64,000 nucleotides of DNA from Stenotrophomonas sp. WZN-1 (GCF_002192255.1 NZ_CP021768.1:4110001-4174000); one strand, 5' to 3'; shown: positions 25,943-34,709, counted from the first letter of the stretch. Numbers and translations: made by a program. Notes: generated by a model not told the origin, from the sequence alone.

Positions 25943-28368
25943 TCCTGCGGATCGCGGGTGATGTGGATGTCGGTCGGGGTCGACAGCTGGATGCTCCGCT
26001 CGGCCAGGATCTGCAGCAGGCTGAAGTACAGATCGCTGCGGGTTCCGTACACCTGCCGCGGGCTGGCCACGTACGCGAAGCTGTTGATGGTGATCTGGCC
26101 ACCGGCGATGCTGTCGATGTAGACCGTCGGTGCCGGCTGCTGCAGCACGTTGGTGTGCGCGGTGTACGCATCCAGCAGCGCCTGGCGCAGGCTGCCGACA
26201 TCGGTGCTGGGCGGCACCGCGAACTGGATCTGGATGCGGCCCTGGTTGTTGCCCATCGTCATGTTGCGCACGGTCTTGGTGACCAGCTCGGAGTTGGGCA
26301 CGATCAGGGTGGACTTGTCGCCCACCTGGATCTCGGTCGAGCGCAGGCTGATGCGGCGGATGTCGCCTTCCTGGTCACCCAGCTTCACCCAGTCGCCGAT
26401 CTTCACAGGACGCTCGGCCAGCAGGATCAGGCCGGAGACGAAGTTCTGCGTGATCACCTGCAGGCCGAAGCCGATACCCACCGACAGCGCGCTGACCAGC
26501 AACGCCAGCTTGCTCAGCTGCAGGCCCATCGCCGACAGCGCCCAGATCACCGCGATGATGATGCCCACATAGCGGGCAACCGTACTCACCGAGTTGCGTG
26601 CGCCCAGGTCCAGCTCGGTCTTGGGCAGGTAGGTGTCGGTCAGCCAGCGCTGCACCAGCTGGGTGATCGCCAGGCCGGCCAGCAGCACCAGCACCGCCAG
26701 CACGATCCGCACCGGTTCCAGCTTCGTTCCACCGACATCGAATCCTGAGGTGAACAGCGAAGAGAAGCGCTCCACCACCGCACCGATGTTGCCAAACGGC
26801 GCCACCAGCGCCAGCAGTGCGAGCAGCACGACAATCGTGCGCAATGCCGCCGACAGCAGCACGCCTGCCTGCTCCAGCCGCGACACGCTCAGGCCGGTGC
26901 TGAGCAGGATGGTCTGGCCGACCTTGCTTTCGGCGTTGAGCATCCACGTGCTCAGGTCATCGACGAACTTGAACAACAACGTCGCGGCCAACACCACGAT
27001 GCTGCCGCCGATCAACTGCTGGTTCACGAACTTGGCGAAATTCAGATAGCCCAGCAACGTGGCAACGATGGCCGCCACCACCGCGATGTTGCCCGCCACG
27101 CGTGCCAGTACCAGCCAGCTGCTGCGGCGCACTGGCGTACTCACGCCAAGGCCATCGGCCTGTGCTTCCAGCTTGGCCTCGGCCTCGGCGGTCTGCCGCC
27201 GATGCAGGCGCGCCAGGGTCACCAGCATGGCCATGATCAGGCCGAGGTAGGTCAGCGCAATCAGGCCATCCAGCGCCACCGTGGTGACATCGCTGGTGCG
27301 CGTGGCCTGGTCGAGGGCCACCAGCACCGTGCTCAGCCAGGCCAGCGCCGCCGCGCCCCACGCGTACTTGCGCAGCTTCAGCGCGGCGGTGTCGTCCAGG
27401 TTCAGCAGCCGCCACGACGGGCGCTTGGGCACCAGCAGGCAGGCGCTGAGCGCTGCAATGAAGGCTGCACGGAACGTGGCGGTCTCCAGCCCGTCGGCCA
27501 CCACCTGCAGGCGCGGCGCGATCGCATCGATGGCATCCAGCGCCGCCATCAGCACCACCACCGCATAACCGGGCAGCAGCGTACCCACCAGCAGCAGCCA
27601 CATGGCCAGGCCAGACCGGCGCAGTCGACCGTCAGGCGCGCGCTCGGACGCGGCGAACCTGCGTCCCAGCGCGCGCAGCCACAGCCGCAGCGGGAACATC
27701 ATCACCAACGCGGCCAGCAGGCCCAGCAACGGTGTGCCCCAGCCATTGGCCCGGACACCAGCGACCAGCGCGTCGCGCCCCTGCTGGGCCAACGGCGCAA
27801 CGCGCGCGATATCGATCGGCAGGCGCTCGGCCACCTTGCTCCACAGCGCAGGCGACAGCGGCGAGGCGACCTTCTGGCCCAGTTCTTCCGTGCGTTGTGC
27901 GGTGCGCTGCTGCTCGATGTCGGTCGCCAGCTGCTGCGCACGCACGGCGCTGGCCTTGGCCTGCGCCACCGAAGCGGCCAGGCCGTCGCGCTGTTTGGTG
28001 AGGGCGCGCCGTTGCGTTGCCAGTTCCGGCGGTTCGGTCGTGCCTTCTGCCGGCGTCCCCAGCTGCGCCAGCTGTTCGTTGAGGCGATCCAGCTGTGGCT
28101 GCAGCGCCTTTTCCAGCGCCTCGGCATCGCGCCGTGCCTGCGAGGCATTCTCGGACAGCATCGCCAGCGTCTCGATGGCTTCCGCATCGCCACGCTTGCG
28201 CTCCACATCCTTCAGGCTGGAATCGATATCCGCCAGCTGCTGCTTGGGCGTAGGGTCCTCGTCCTGCGCCAGCACCGGCGCGGACAGCAGGAAGGCAGTG
28301 CACAGCAGCAGGACCCACCAAGGCCCCCGTGCACGGATCGATCGCAGGAAAGAAGACACGCCAGCCAC
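25939..28368 (-). CDS. DUF3772-type mechanosensitive ion channel (MscS family)
   Basis: 809 residues. A signal peptide (to about residue 34, VLAQ) is followed by a periplasmic coiled-coil region (DUF3772-like, about 35-190), about ten membrane helices, and a C-terminal MscS core. The core shows the pore helix SALSVGIGFGLQVITQNFVSGLILL, the beta domain RPVKIGDWVKLGDQEGDIRRI, and a cytoplasmic alpha/beta domain. Such channels release solutes under hypo-osmotic shock. No ATG precedes the signal peptide; the start is GTG at 28368 or four codons later. The TAG stop comes from the head of the large repeat element. Confidence 0.9.
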   Translation of the reverse strand: MAGVSSFLRSIRARGPWWVLLLCTAFLLSAPVLAQDEDPTPKQQLADIDSSLKDVERKRGDAEAIETLAMLSENASQARRDAEALEKALQPQLDRLNEQLAQLGTPAEGTTEPPELATQRRALTKQRDGLAASVAQAKASAVRAQQLATDIEQQRTAQRTEELGQKVASPLSPALWSKVAERLPIDIARVAPLAQQGRDALVAGVRANGWGTPLLGLLAALVMMFPLRLWLRALGRRFAASERAPDGRLRRSGLAMWLLLVGTLLPGYAVVVLMAALDAIDAIAPRLQVVADGLETATFRAAFIAALSACLLVPKRPSWRLLNLDDTAALKLRKYAWGAAALAWLSTVLVALDQATRTSDVTTVALDGLIALTYLGLIMAMLVTLARLHRRQTAEAEAKLEAQADGLGVSTPVRRSSWLVLARVAGNIAVVAAIVATLLGYLNFAKFVNQQLIGGSIVVLAATLLFKFVDDLSTWMLNAESKVGQTILLSTGLSVSRLEQAGVLLSAALRTIVVLLALLALVAPFGNIGAVVERFSSLFTSGFDVGGTKLEPVRIVLAVLVLLAGLAITQLVQRWLTDTYLPKTELDLGARNSVSTVARYVGIIIAVIWALSAMGLQLSKLALLVSALSVGIGFGLQVITQNFVSGLILLAERPVKIGDWVKLGDQEGDIRRISLRSTEIQVGDKSTLIVPNSELVTKTVRNMTMGNNQGRIQIQFAVPPSTDVGSLRQALLDAYTAHTNVLQQPAPTVYIDSIAGGQITINSFAYVASPRQVYGTRSDLYFSLLQILAERSIQLSTPTDIHITRDPQE

Positions 28369-28455
28369 ACCGGTTCGCGCGGACCACCGCGCCTGCGCGC
28401 GACTATACGGCAGAGCCGGTCAAGGCCGGATGGGCGACCCCACCAGCGTCGCGCA

Positions 28456-28704
28456 TCAGTACTTCAGGCGCAGCTCTTCCACCATCGGCTGCTGCAGCGC
28501 GTACCAGTCCTGGAACTCTTCCTCGGTGATCTCATCGGGCGCATACACCGCCACCGGGTGCCAGTCGTGGTCGGTCGGCAGCGGCTGCCGCGGGCCGGCG
28601 CGCAGGCTGTAACTCACGCCCTCGTAGTCGACCAGGTCGTCGACCTGCGGCCACTGTTCGCGCGCGAACGCGGATTCACTCTTCAACAGGATCACCTGGT
28701 ACAT
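28456..28704 (-). CDS. Small acidic unknown protein
   Basis: 82 residues from ATG 28704, with GGAGGTG immediately upstream; GTG 28716 is an alternative. I do not recognise it. The sequence is acidic and aromatic-rich (WPQVDDLVDYEGVSYSL, DEITEEEFQDWYALQQ) and looks like a compact cytoplasmic domain. It lies between the MscS gene (same strand) and the divergent lipocalin gene. Confidence 0.6.
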   Translation of the reverse strand: MYQVILLKSESAFAREQWPQVDDLVDYEGVSYSLRAGPRQPLPTDHDWHPVAVYAPDEITEEEFQDWYALQQPMVEELRLKY

Positions 28705-28885
28705 CGGCACCTCCACCTCGGTTGGATCAGGAAAACACGGCGCTGGCGGCAGGATACCGCCATGCCGGTGACAACGGGCGCTCCGCAGGGGCGACGGAAC
28801 GTTCTGGACACGGCCATCGCCCCGGCTTCACCCGCCCATGGCAAGGCCATCGGCATCGTGGAGGCCCCCCCTGCCACGACCGCCG

Positions 28886-29380
28886 ATGACCGACCATCCG
28901 CCGCTGAAGACCGTCGCCGACCTCAAGCTGCCCCGCTACCTGGGCACCTGGTACGAGATCGCGCGCCTGCCCATGCGCCACGAGCCAGAGGGCTGCACCG
29001 ACGTGTCGGCGCACTACACCCTGCTCGACAACGGCAACGTCGGCGTCACCAACCGCTGCCGCATGGACGGCGAGATCGAGGAAGCCAGCGGCGAGGCTTG
29101 TGCCGTCGACAACGACAGCGCGCGCCTGGAAGTGAGCTTCCTGCCCAAGGGCCTGCGCTGGCTGCCGTTCGCCAAGGGCGACTACTGGGTGATCCAGATC
29201 GCCCCGGACTACAGCGTCTCGCTGGTCGGCAGCCCGGATCGCAAGTACATGTGGCTGCTGGCGCGCGAGCCGCGCCTGGACGCGACCGTGCAGGACCATT
29301 ATCTGGCCGCAGCCCGCCTGCAGGGCTTCGATCTGTCCGAACTGATCCAGACCCCGCATACCGGCCACCCGACCGCCTGA
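28886..29380 (+). CDS. Bacterial lipocalin (Blc-like) without a lipoprotein signal
   Basis: 164 residues. The lipocalin GxW motif is present (YLGTWYEIARLPMRHE), followed by GCTDVSAHYTLLDNGNVGV, the VSFLPKG region, and YWVIQIAPDYSVSLVGSP with the late WLLARE motif. This matches the Blc/apolipoprotein-D group, which binds lipids or lysophospholipids. Unlike E. coli Blc there is no signal peptide or lipobox with the start at 28886, so it may be cytoplasmic. It is followed after 12 bases by the FAD oxidoreductase gene, so the two may be co-transcribed. Confidence 0.88.
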   Translation: MTDHPPLKTVADLKLPRYLGTWYEIARLPMRHEPEGCTDVSAHYTLLDNGNVGVTNRCRMDGEIEEASGEACAVDNDSARLEVSFLPKGLRWLPFAKGDYWVIQIAPDYSVSLVGSPDRKYMWLLAREPRLDATVQDHYLAAARLQGFDLSELIQTPHTGHPTA

Positions 29381-29392
29381 GCAGCACACTTC

Positions 29393-30601
29393 ATGGACCT
29401 GAAAAGTGGCTACCCGTGGTGGGCCATACGCAACGGACTGATCCAGGCGTTCCCGCCGCTGGAAAAGGACCTGCGCTGCGACGTGCTGGTGGTCGGTGGC
29501 GGCATCACCGGTGCGCTGATCGCCGACGAGCTGTCCCGGCACGGCCACGACGTTGCAGTGATCGAACAGCGCGACATCGGCTGGGGCAGCACCGCTGCCA
29601 GCACCGCGCTGCTGCAGTACGAGATCGATACCCATCTGCTGGAACTGACCGAGCGCTACGGGCAGGACGCCGCTGCACTGGCGTACCGGGCCTGTGCGGA
29701 GGCAATCCCGGCACTGGCCGAGGTGGCGCGCGGGGTGAAGGACGTGGATTTCCAGCGCATGGACAGCCTGTACCTGGCCAGCCGCCATCGCGACGTGCCG
29801 CGCCTGATGGCCGAAGGTGACGCACGGCGCGGCATCGGCCTGGATGCCCGCTGGCTGGGCCCGGAGGCACTGCGGGAGCGCTTCGACGTGGACGCCGGCG
29901 GTGCCCTGCTCACGCGCCAGGCGGCGCGGGTCGATCCCTATCGCCTGACCTATGCGCTGCTGCAACGCGTGCGCCGGCGCGGCGGCAATGTGCATGACCG
30001 TACGGTGCTGCACACGCTCACGCGCAGCGCGCGCGGTGTAACCGCAGACACCGAAGGTGGTGCCACGGTCCACGCCCGCCACGTCGTGCTGGCGATGGGC
30101 TACGCCAACCAGGCATGGCTGCAGCAGCGCGTCGCACGCAACCGCAGCAGCTACGCTTTCATCACCGATCCCATCGATGCGGACGTGCTCGGCCGCCTGC
30201 GCAACACGATGGTGTGGGAAAGCGCACGCCCCTACCTGTACCTGCGTGCGACCGGCGACCGCCGCCTGCTGGTGGGTGGGCTGGACGACGCCATCGATAT
30301 CCCGGCCCGCCGCGACCGGCGCGTACAGCGCAAGGCCGACAAGCTGATGAAACAGCTGCTGCACTGGTTCCCACGGCTGGACCCGGTGCCGGCCTTCTCC
30401 TGGGCCGGGACCTTCGCCGAAACTGCCGACGGCCTGCCGTTCTTCGGCCCCCACGCGCAGTGGGGCCCACGGGTGCATTTCGCCATGGCCTACGGCGGCA
30501 ACGGCATCACCTATTCGATGATCGGCGCCCAGGTGCTGCGGGCCCGGATCGAGCGGCGCAAGCATGCGCTGGAGGGGCTGTTCGGGTTCGGCCGGTTGTA
30601 G
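29393..30601 (+). CDS. FAD-dependent oxidoreductase, DAO family
   Basis: 402 residues. The dinucleotide-binding motif is CDVLVVGGGITGALIADELS, followed by VIEQRDIGWGSTAASTALLQYEID. A C-terminal GxxGxxS-like region (FFGPHA, AMAYGGNGITYSMIGAQVL) is typical of DadA/glycine-oxidase-like proteins. The N-terminal extension SGYPWWAIRNGL resembles the glycerol-3-phosphate/gamma-glutamylputrescine oxidase groups. The substrate is unknown. The TAG stop (30599-30601) is part of a SMAG GTAG head. Confidence 0.85.
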   Translation: MDLKSGYPWWAIRNGLIQAFPPLEKDLRCDVLVVGGGITGALIADELSRHGHDVAVIEQRDIGWGSTAASTALLQYEIDTHLLELTERYGQDAAALAYRACAEAIPALAEVARGVKDVDFQRMDSLYLASRHRDVPRLMAEGDARRGIGLDARWLGPEALRERFDVDAGGALLTRQAARVDPYRLTYALLQRVRRRGGNVHDRTVLHTLTRSARGVTADTEGGATVHARHVVLAMGYANQAWLQQRVARNRSSYAFITDPIDADVLGRLRNTMVWESARPYLYLRATGDRRLLVGGLDDAIDIPARRDRRVQRKADKLMKQLLHWFPRLDPVPAFSWAGTFAETADGLPFFGPHAQWGPRVHFAMAYGGNGITYSMIGAQVLRARIERRKHALEGLFGFGRL

Positions 30602-30630
30602 CGCGCGGCCCGGAATGGCCCGGCTCTACC
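30598..30630. repeat. SMAG-type repeat after the FAD oxidoreductase gene
   Basis: GTAGCGCGCGGCCCGG..., an imperfect palindrome with arms around CCCGG/CCGGG ending CTACC. Its GTAG supplies the stop codon of the preceding gene. Confidence 0.7.
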
Positions 30631-30727
30631 CCAATCCGGCACCGACAGGCATCATTCAAGCAACCCCTGCTAGCGTCGGCCTGTACCGCCGCGTGTTGCG
30701 CGGCCACCTGTCCGCTGGAGCGCCGTC

Positions 30728-31207
30728 ATGATCCGCCCCCTGACCCTGCTGCTGTGCCTGGCCCTGCCGGGAACCGTGCTGGCCCAGTCCGCCGCTGGCG
30801 CCACCGCGCCGCAGGCCGCTGGCCTGGACCTGACGCTGCCGCAGGCGCCGATGCGCTACCTCAACGACCCGGCCCTGCAGCAGGACCCGCCCGGCACCTA
30901 TTACGGTGACAAGAGTGGCCCGCGCGTGCATGACGACGCCAGGATCGCCGACGTGACCGACGACAAGGTCAAGGTGTCAGGCAGCTTCACCACCGGCATC
31001 GGCTATTCGAAGAACGGTGGCAACAGCCACTACAACGCGGCCACGCTGAACCTGAGCAAGAACTACACCACCGATGAAGGCAAGACCCACGGGGTCAACC
31101 TCAACATCCACGTGAGTGAAGGCAAGGGCCCGGGCTTCTTCGGCCCGTATGGCGGCTACTACGGCCGCGGCCCGGGCTGGGATTACCCGCCGCCCTACGG
31201 CTGGTAA
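30728..31207 (+). CDS. Secreted unknown protein with a Gly/Tyr-rich tail
   Basis: 159 residues with a clear signal peptide (LTLLLCLALPGTVLA, cleavage before QS at about residue 20). The middle shows alternating polar/hydrophobic strands (KVSGSFTTGIGYSKNGGNSH, AATLNLSKNY) that resemble a small beta structure. The C-terminus is rich in Gly, Pro, Tyr and aromatics (GPYGGYYGRGPGWDYPPPYG). I do not recognise a family. It is probably periplasmic or surface-exposed. Confidence 0.7.
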   Translation: MIRPLTLLLCLALPGTVLAQSAAGATAPQAAGLDLTLPQAPMRYLNDPALQQDPPGTYYGDKSGPRVHDDARIADVTDDKVKVSGSFTTGIGYSKNGGNSHYNAATLNLSKNYTTDEGKTHGVNLNIHVSEGKGPGFFGPYGGYYGRGPGWDYPPPYGW

Positions 31208-31224
31208 GCCCCACGCCGGGCCTG

Positions 31225-31396
31225 GGCCGACCAAGGTCGGCCGCTACCGCTGCATGTGCGGGTGGGTGTCGACCTGGCATGTGCGGGTGGGTGTTGACCT
31301 GGCATGTGCGGGTGGGTGTCGACCTCGCATGTGCGGGTGGGTGTCGACCTTGGTCGACACGCTTCTCCATATGCCGACCAAGGTCGGCACCTACCG
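31225..31396. repeat. SMAG repeats with a 25-bp tandem array
   Basis: A GCCGACC/GGTCGGC copy (31225-31247) is followed by four units of 25 bases starting at 31252, 31277, 31302 and 31327. Each reads GCATGTGCGGGTGGGTGT plus GACCT-like sequence. Only the last unit goes on into a full palindrome (GTGTCGACC/GGTCGACAC). A further GCCGACC copy ending CTACC closes the cluster at 31396. Confidence 0.88.
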
Positions 31397-31405
31397 GCAC
31401 GCGAA

Positions 31406-31840
31406 TCAATCCAGCCAGCCATCGCGCTCGCTGTGCAGGATGCGGCCGTCATAACCGCTCAGGCGCACTTCCACCTTCTGGTTGCGGGCATTGCGCGCTT
31501 CCAGCGACCAGGTCGCACCATCGCGTTCCAGCGAATGGATCTCACGCAGGCCATGCGCCTGCGCCCGGGCCAGCACCTGCTCGGTGGTCAACAGTGCGCG
31601 CTTGCTGTGCTCATCGAAGATCTCGCCGGTCTTCGGGTCCACGTAGACCTCACTGAAGCGACCGTTGGCGCGGCTCACGTCGGCTTCCCACAGGCCGTCA
31701 TCGCGTTCGATCTCGTGGATCTGGGTGTAACCGGCCTTGCGCAGGGTCTGTTCGACCTGGGCCATGCCCAGCGGTGCGGCCTGTGCGGCGGGAGCAATCA
31801 CAAGGGCGACGACGGTGGCGAGGGTGAGCGACTTCAACAT
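31406..31840 (-). CDS. Periplasmic protein with two PepSY domains
   Basis: 144 residues with a signal peptide (LTLATVVALVIAPAAQA, cleavage near residue 21). Two PepSY repeats follow: VEQTLRKAGYTQIHEIERDD to VDPKTGEIFD, and VLARAQAHGLREIHSLERDG to GYDGRILHSE. PepSY proteins often inhibit proteases or modulate sensors in the periplasm. An AGGAG site precedes the start. It is transcribed divergently from a PepSY/response-regulator/kinase operon across 151 bases that carry a PhoP-type direct repeat, so it is probably a target of that system. Confidence 0.85.
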   Translation of the reverse strand: MLKSLTLATVVALVIAPAAQAAPLGMAQVEQTLRKAGYTQIHEIERDDGLWEADVSRANGRFSEVYVDPKTGEIFDEHSKRALLTTEQVLARAQAHGLREIHSLERDGATWSLEARNARNQKVEVRLSGYDGRILHSERDGWLD

Positions 31841-31925
31841 GGGGGTTCTCCTGTTCGTGTTCGTGGCCGGACCATTCCGGCAACGCCACGATGCACCCCA
31901 TGGTTAACAACTCCTTAGCCGGCAC

Positions 31926-31942
31926 TGTTAGCCAGCTGTTAG
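31926..31942 (+). promoter_or_regulatory. Direct-repeat box TGTTAG-N5-TGTTAG (PhoP/OmpR-type)
   Basis: Two exact TGTTAG hexamers lie five bases apart (31926-31931 and 31937-31942). This is the 11-base spacing used by PhoP-type regulators. Two weaker half-sites with the same spacing lie just upstream (GGTTAA at 31902, CCTTAG at 31913). The box is between the two divergent PepSY genes, and the downstream operon encodes a PhoP-like regulator. Confidence 0.6.
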
Positions 31943-31991
31943 TCACCACCTGCACACTCACGCCTGTTCCTACAGCCCTCCCCACGCCCCG

Positions 31992-32282
31992 ATGCTCTCC
32001 ACCCTGCCCCTGCTGCTGGCCCTGGCCAACGCCCCGATCGCCGCCGCGCCCGTCCAGGACCCGGCGCAGCAGGTCGCGCGCCGCGCTGTGCAGCAGGGCC
32101 GCTACGTGCCGCTGGAAAGCGTGGTGCGCGATGCACTCAAGCGCTACCCGGGCCAGCTGCTGGAAGTGGAACTGGACGACGGCGTCTACGAAGTGGAAAT
32201 CCTGCGCGGCGACGGCGTAGTGGTGGAGCTGGACTATGATGCGCGCAGCGGAAAGCTGCTGAAGACGGAGCTCGACGACTGA
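31992..32282 (+). CDS. Small PepSY-domain protein, first gene of the two-component operon
   Basis: 96 residues with a short signal-like N-terminus (LPLLLALANAPIAAA) and one PepSY domain (VPLESVVRDALKRYPGQLLE, ELDDGVYEVEILRGDG, DYDARSGKLLKTELDD). Its stop overlaps the response-regulator start by one base (TGATG), so it is translationally coupled to it. Location in the periplasm next to the kinase sensor domain suggests that it modulates the kinase (inference). Confidence 0.85.
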   Translation: MLSTLPLLLALANAPIAAAPVQDPAQQVARRAVQQGRYVPLESVVRDALKRYPGQLLEVELDDGVYEVEILRGDGVVVELDYDARSGKLLKTELDD

Positions 32283-32941
32283 TGCGCATCCTGTTGGCCG
32301 AAGACGATGCCGCACTGGCACAGCGCCTGGTTCCCCTGCTGGAACAGGCGGGTTACGTAGTGCACGTGGTTGCCGACGGTCGCCAGGCCGAGGAGATCGG
32401 CCAGATCGAAGACCTGCAGGCGGCTATCGTCGATCTGGGCCTGCCCGGGCTGGACGGATTGAGCGTGATCGAGCGCTGGCGCGGCAATGGCCGCAGCTTT
32501 CCGGTGCTGGTGCTGACCGCACGCGGGCGCTGGCACGACAAGCTGGCCGGCTTCGATGCCGGTGCCGACGATTACCTCACCAAACCCTTCCAGGCCGACG
32601 AACTGGTGCTGCGCCTGCGGGCCCTGATCCGCCGCAGCCATGGCCACGCCAGCCCGCGCCTGCACTGCGGCCCGCTGCAGCTGGACGTCAACGCCGGCCG
32701 CTTCGAGCTGGATGGGCAGGCGCTGCCGCTTAGCCCGCAGGAGTTCCGCCTGCTCAGCTACTTCATCCATCACAGCGGCCAGGTGATCGGTCGCGATCGC
32801 TTGGGCGAACAGGTGTTCGAGGGCGGCCACGACCCGGACTCCAATGCACTGGACGTGCTGCTCGGACGCGTGCGCCGCAAGCTCGGCATCGACCTGATCC
32901 AGACCGTGCGCGGCCAGGGCTGGCGGCTGGCCGCGCCATGA
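32282..32941 (+). CDS. OmpR/PhoP-type response regulator
   Basis: 219 residues. The receiver domain has the acidic pair in LLAEDD, the phospho-acceptor Asp in AAIVDLGLPGLDG, and the conserved Lys in YLTKPF. The C-terminal winged helix is of the OmpR type (LSPQEFRLLSYFIHHSGQVI, VDVLLGRVRRKL-like recognition region, VRGQGWRL). Sequence details (VDLGLPGLDGL, FPVLVLTARGRW) are closest to the PhoP/QseB group. It overlaps the upstream PepSY gene and the downstream kinase gene. Confidence 0.92.
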   Translation: MRILLAEDDAALAQRLVPLLEQAGYVVHVVADGRQAEEIGQIEDLQAAIVDLGLPGLDGLSVIERWRGNGRSFPVLVLTARGRWHDKLAGFDAGADDYLTKPFQADELVLRLRALIRRSHGHASPRLHCGPLQLDVNAGRFELDGQALPLSPQEFRLLSYFIHHSGQVIGRDRLGEQVFEGGHDPDSNALDVLLGRVRRKLGIDLIQTVRGQGWRLAAP

Positions 32942-34257
32942 ACCGGCAACCCTCACTGCGGCGGCGCCTGCTGCTGGCGGGCGGCGTCGGCCTGCTGCTG
33001 GTCTCGCTGCTGGCCAGTGCGCTGCTGGGCGAACTGTTCAAGCGCAGCGCGCGCGACCGCCTCGACCACGAACTGCAGCAGGACATGCTGACCCTGCTGG
33101 CGCAGGCCGAAGTAGACCCGGAGGGGCAGCTGCGGCTGCGCCAGGAACCGAATGACGCGCGCTTCCAGCGCGTGTTCTCCGGGGCCTATTGGCAGATCGC
33201 CGGCGCCGATGGCCGCGTGCTGCTGCAGTCGCGCTCGCTGTGGGATGAAACCCTGCCGGCGCCGGCTGCCGGGCCGGCTACGCGCAATCTGCCCGGACCG
33301 CTGCAGCAATCCCTGCGTGCACGCGTGCAGCAGGTTCGGCTGCCACGCGCCAGCGAACCGTTCGTGGCGGTGGTCGCCACCGACCGCAGCGCGCTGGATG
33401 CGGATGTTGCCGCGTTCCGTAAGCGCACCGCCATCGCCCTGGGCGTACTGGTTGCGGCGTGGCTGGCGGTGCTGGCCAGCCAGGTGCACTTCGGCCTGCG
33501 TCCATTGCATCGCCTCGGTGCACAGCTGGAACGGGTGCGGCGCGGCGACGCGCAGCGCATCGATACACAGGGGCTGGGTGCGGAGGTCGCACCGCTGGGC
33601 GAGGAGCTCAACGCGCTGCTGGAGCATCAGCAACGCATGGTCGCGCGCGCTCGCACCAGTGCACAGGATCTGGCGCATGCGCTGAAAACCCCGCTGAGCG
33701 TGCTGGCCACTGAGGCCGACGGCGACGGCGCGGACTGGCGCGTCACCGTACGCGAGCAGAGTGCGCGCATGCAGGCCAGTGTCGACCGTTACCTGGCCGC
33801 AGGGCTGGCCGCCGACCATCGCCAGCGCACCAACGTGTTGGCAGTCGCACAGTCGATGTGCCGGCTGATGGAACGCGTGCATGGCGAACGTGGCATTGCG
33901 TTCACGGCCGCGGATATCGATCCGGCGTTGCAGTTCGCCGGTGCCAGTGCGGATCTGGAAGAGATGCTGGGCAACCTGCTGGACAACGCCGGGCGCTGGG
34001 CGCAACAGCAGGCCACTGTCGAAGCGGAAACCAGCGAAGGGCAGTTGCGCATCGAAGTGCGCGACGACGGCCCCGGGCTGGCCGCCGACGCGCTGGAGCG
34101 GGTCACCCAGCGTGGTGTGCGGCTGGATGAGCGCGAGGGCAGCAGTGGGCTGGGGCTGGCGATCATAGGTGATATCGCCGCCAGTTATGGTGGACGCGTG
34201 GCGCTGGAGAATGCGCAGCCGGGCCTGCGCGCAACGTTGTGGTTGCCGGTGGCGTAA
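32938..34257 (+). CDS. PhoQ-like sensor histidine kinase
   Basis: 439 residues. Two membrane helices (about 10-33 and 160-182) frame a periplasmic sensor of about 125 residues. A HAMP segment follows (GLRPLHRLGAQLERVRRGDA). The H-box is AQDLAHALKTPLSVLATEAD, as in PhoQ (HxLKTPL). The ATP-binding boxes are complete: N-box GNLLDNAGRWA, G1 EVRDDGPGLA, and G2 GSSGLGLAIIGDIA. The start overlaps the response-regulator stop (ATGA). The signal is unknown; PhoQ-type kinases commonly sense cations or cationic peptides. Confidence 0.92.
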   Translation: MNRQPSLRRRLLLAGGVGLLLVSLLASALLGELFKRSARDRLDHELQQDMLTLLAQAEVDPEGQLRLRQEPNDARFQRVFSGAYWQIAGADGRVLLQSRSLWDETLPAPAAGPATRNLPGPLQQSLRARVQQVRLPRASEPFVAVVATDRSALDADVAAFRKRTAIALGVLVAAWLAVLASQVHFGLRPLHRLGAQLERVRRGDAQRIDTQGLGAEVAPLGEELNALLEHQQRMVARARTSAQDLAHALKTPLSVLATEADGDGADWRVTVREQSARMQASVDRYLAAGLAADHRQRTNVLAVAQSMCRLMERVHGERGIAFTAADIDPALQFAGASADLEEMLGNLLDNAGRWAQQQATVEAETSEGQLRIEVRDDGPGLAADALERVTQRGVRLDEREGSSGLGLAIIGDIAASYGGRVALENAQPGLRATLWLPVA

Positions 34258-34270
34258 AGCGCCGCTGCGC

Positions 34271-34336
34271 TCGCCGGGCATGGCCCGGCGCTACCGGTTC
34301 ACGCGCCCCCGGTAGGTGTCGGCCTTGGTCGACACG
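34271..34336. repeat. SMAG repeats after the kinase gene
   Basis: A CGCCGGGC/CCCGGCG copy ending CTACC (34271-34294) and a GTAGGTGTCGGCCTTGGTCGAC copy (34312-34336) lie between the convergent kinase and DUF6122 genes. Confidence 0.8.
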
Positions 34337-34345
34337 CACCCAGCA

Positions 34346-34666
34346 TCACCGGTGATGCATCCACCAGCAGTCAATCGCGTCCAGCACGATGTGGATGATC
34401 AAACCGATGCCTACCAACCGCGTCTTCTTCGGCACGCACAGCCCGGCATAGACCGCGATGGCCGGTGCGGTGTGCAGCGGGTGGAACCCGATGCTGCAGC
34501 GGTTCGGTGCATAGATCGGATCGGCCAGCAGGTGGTCCAGGTCGATGATCCACCCCAGCAGCATCAGCAGCCAGGCCGAGGCGAAGCGCTTGCGCCAGAA
34601 CAGCCATGCCAGCAGCGCTGGCACGGCGGCATGCAGGAACAGGTGGAAGATCGCGCGCGCGCTCAT
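34346..34666 (-). CDS. DUF6122-like small membrane protein
   Basis: 106 residues with three or four hydrophobic helices. Conserved polar residues lie within them: FHLFLHAAVP, GWIIDLDHLLADP, GFHPLHTAPA and HIVLDAIDCWW. This His/Asp pattern (HxxxH, DxDH, HxxH, HxxxD) matches membrane proteins annotated as DUF6122 or YdjM-like putative metal-dependent hydrolases. The function is not established. A SMAG repeat at 34675-34698 separates it from speA. Confidence 0.75.
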   Translation of the reverse strand: MSARAIFHLFLHAAVPALLAWLFWRKRFASAWLLMLLGWIIDLDHLLADPIYAPNRCSIGFHPLHTAPAIAVYAGLCVPKKTRLVGIGLIIHIVLDAIDCWWMHHR

Positions 34667-34674
34667 CGGGGCCG

Positions 34675-34698
34675 GTAGCGCCGGGCCATGCCCGGCGT
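34675..34698. repeat. SMAG-type palindrome upstream of the DUF6122 gene
   Basis: GTAGCGCCGGGCCATGCCCG..., the CGCCGGGC class, between the DUF6122 and speA genes on the minus strand. Confidence 0.8.
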
Positions 34699-34709
34699 TC
34701 CCGTTGACC

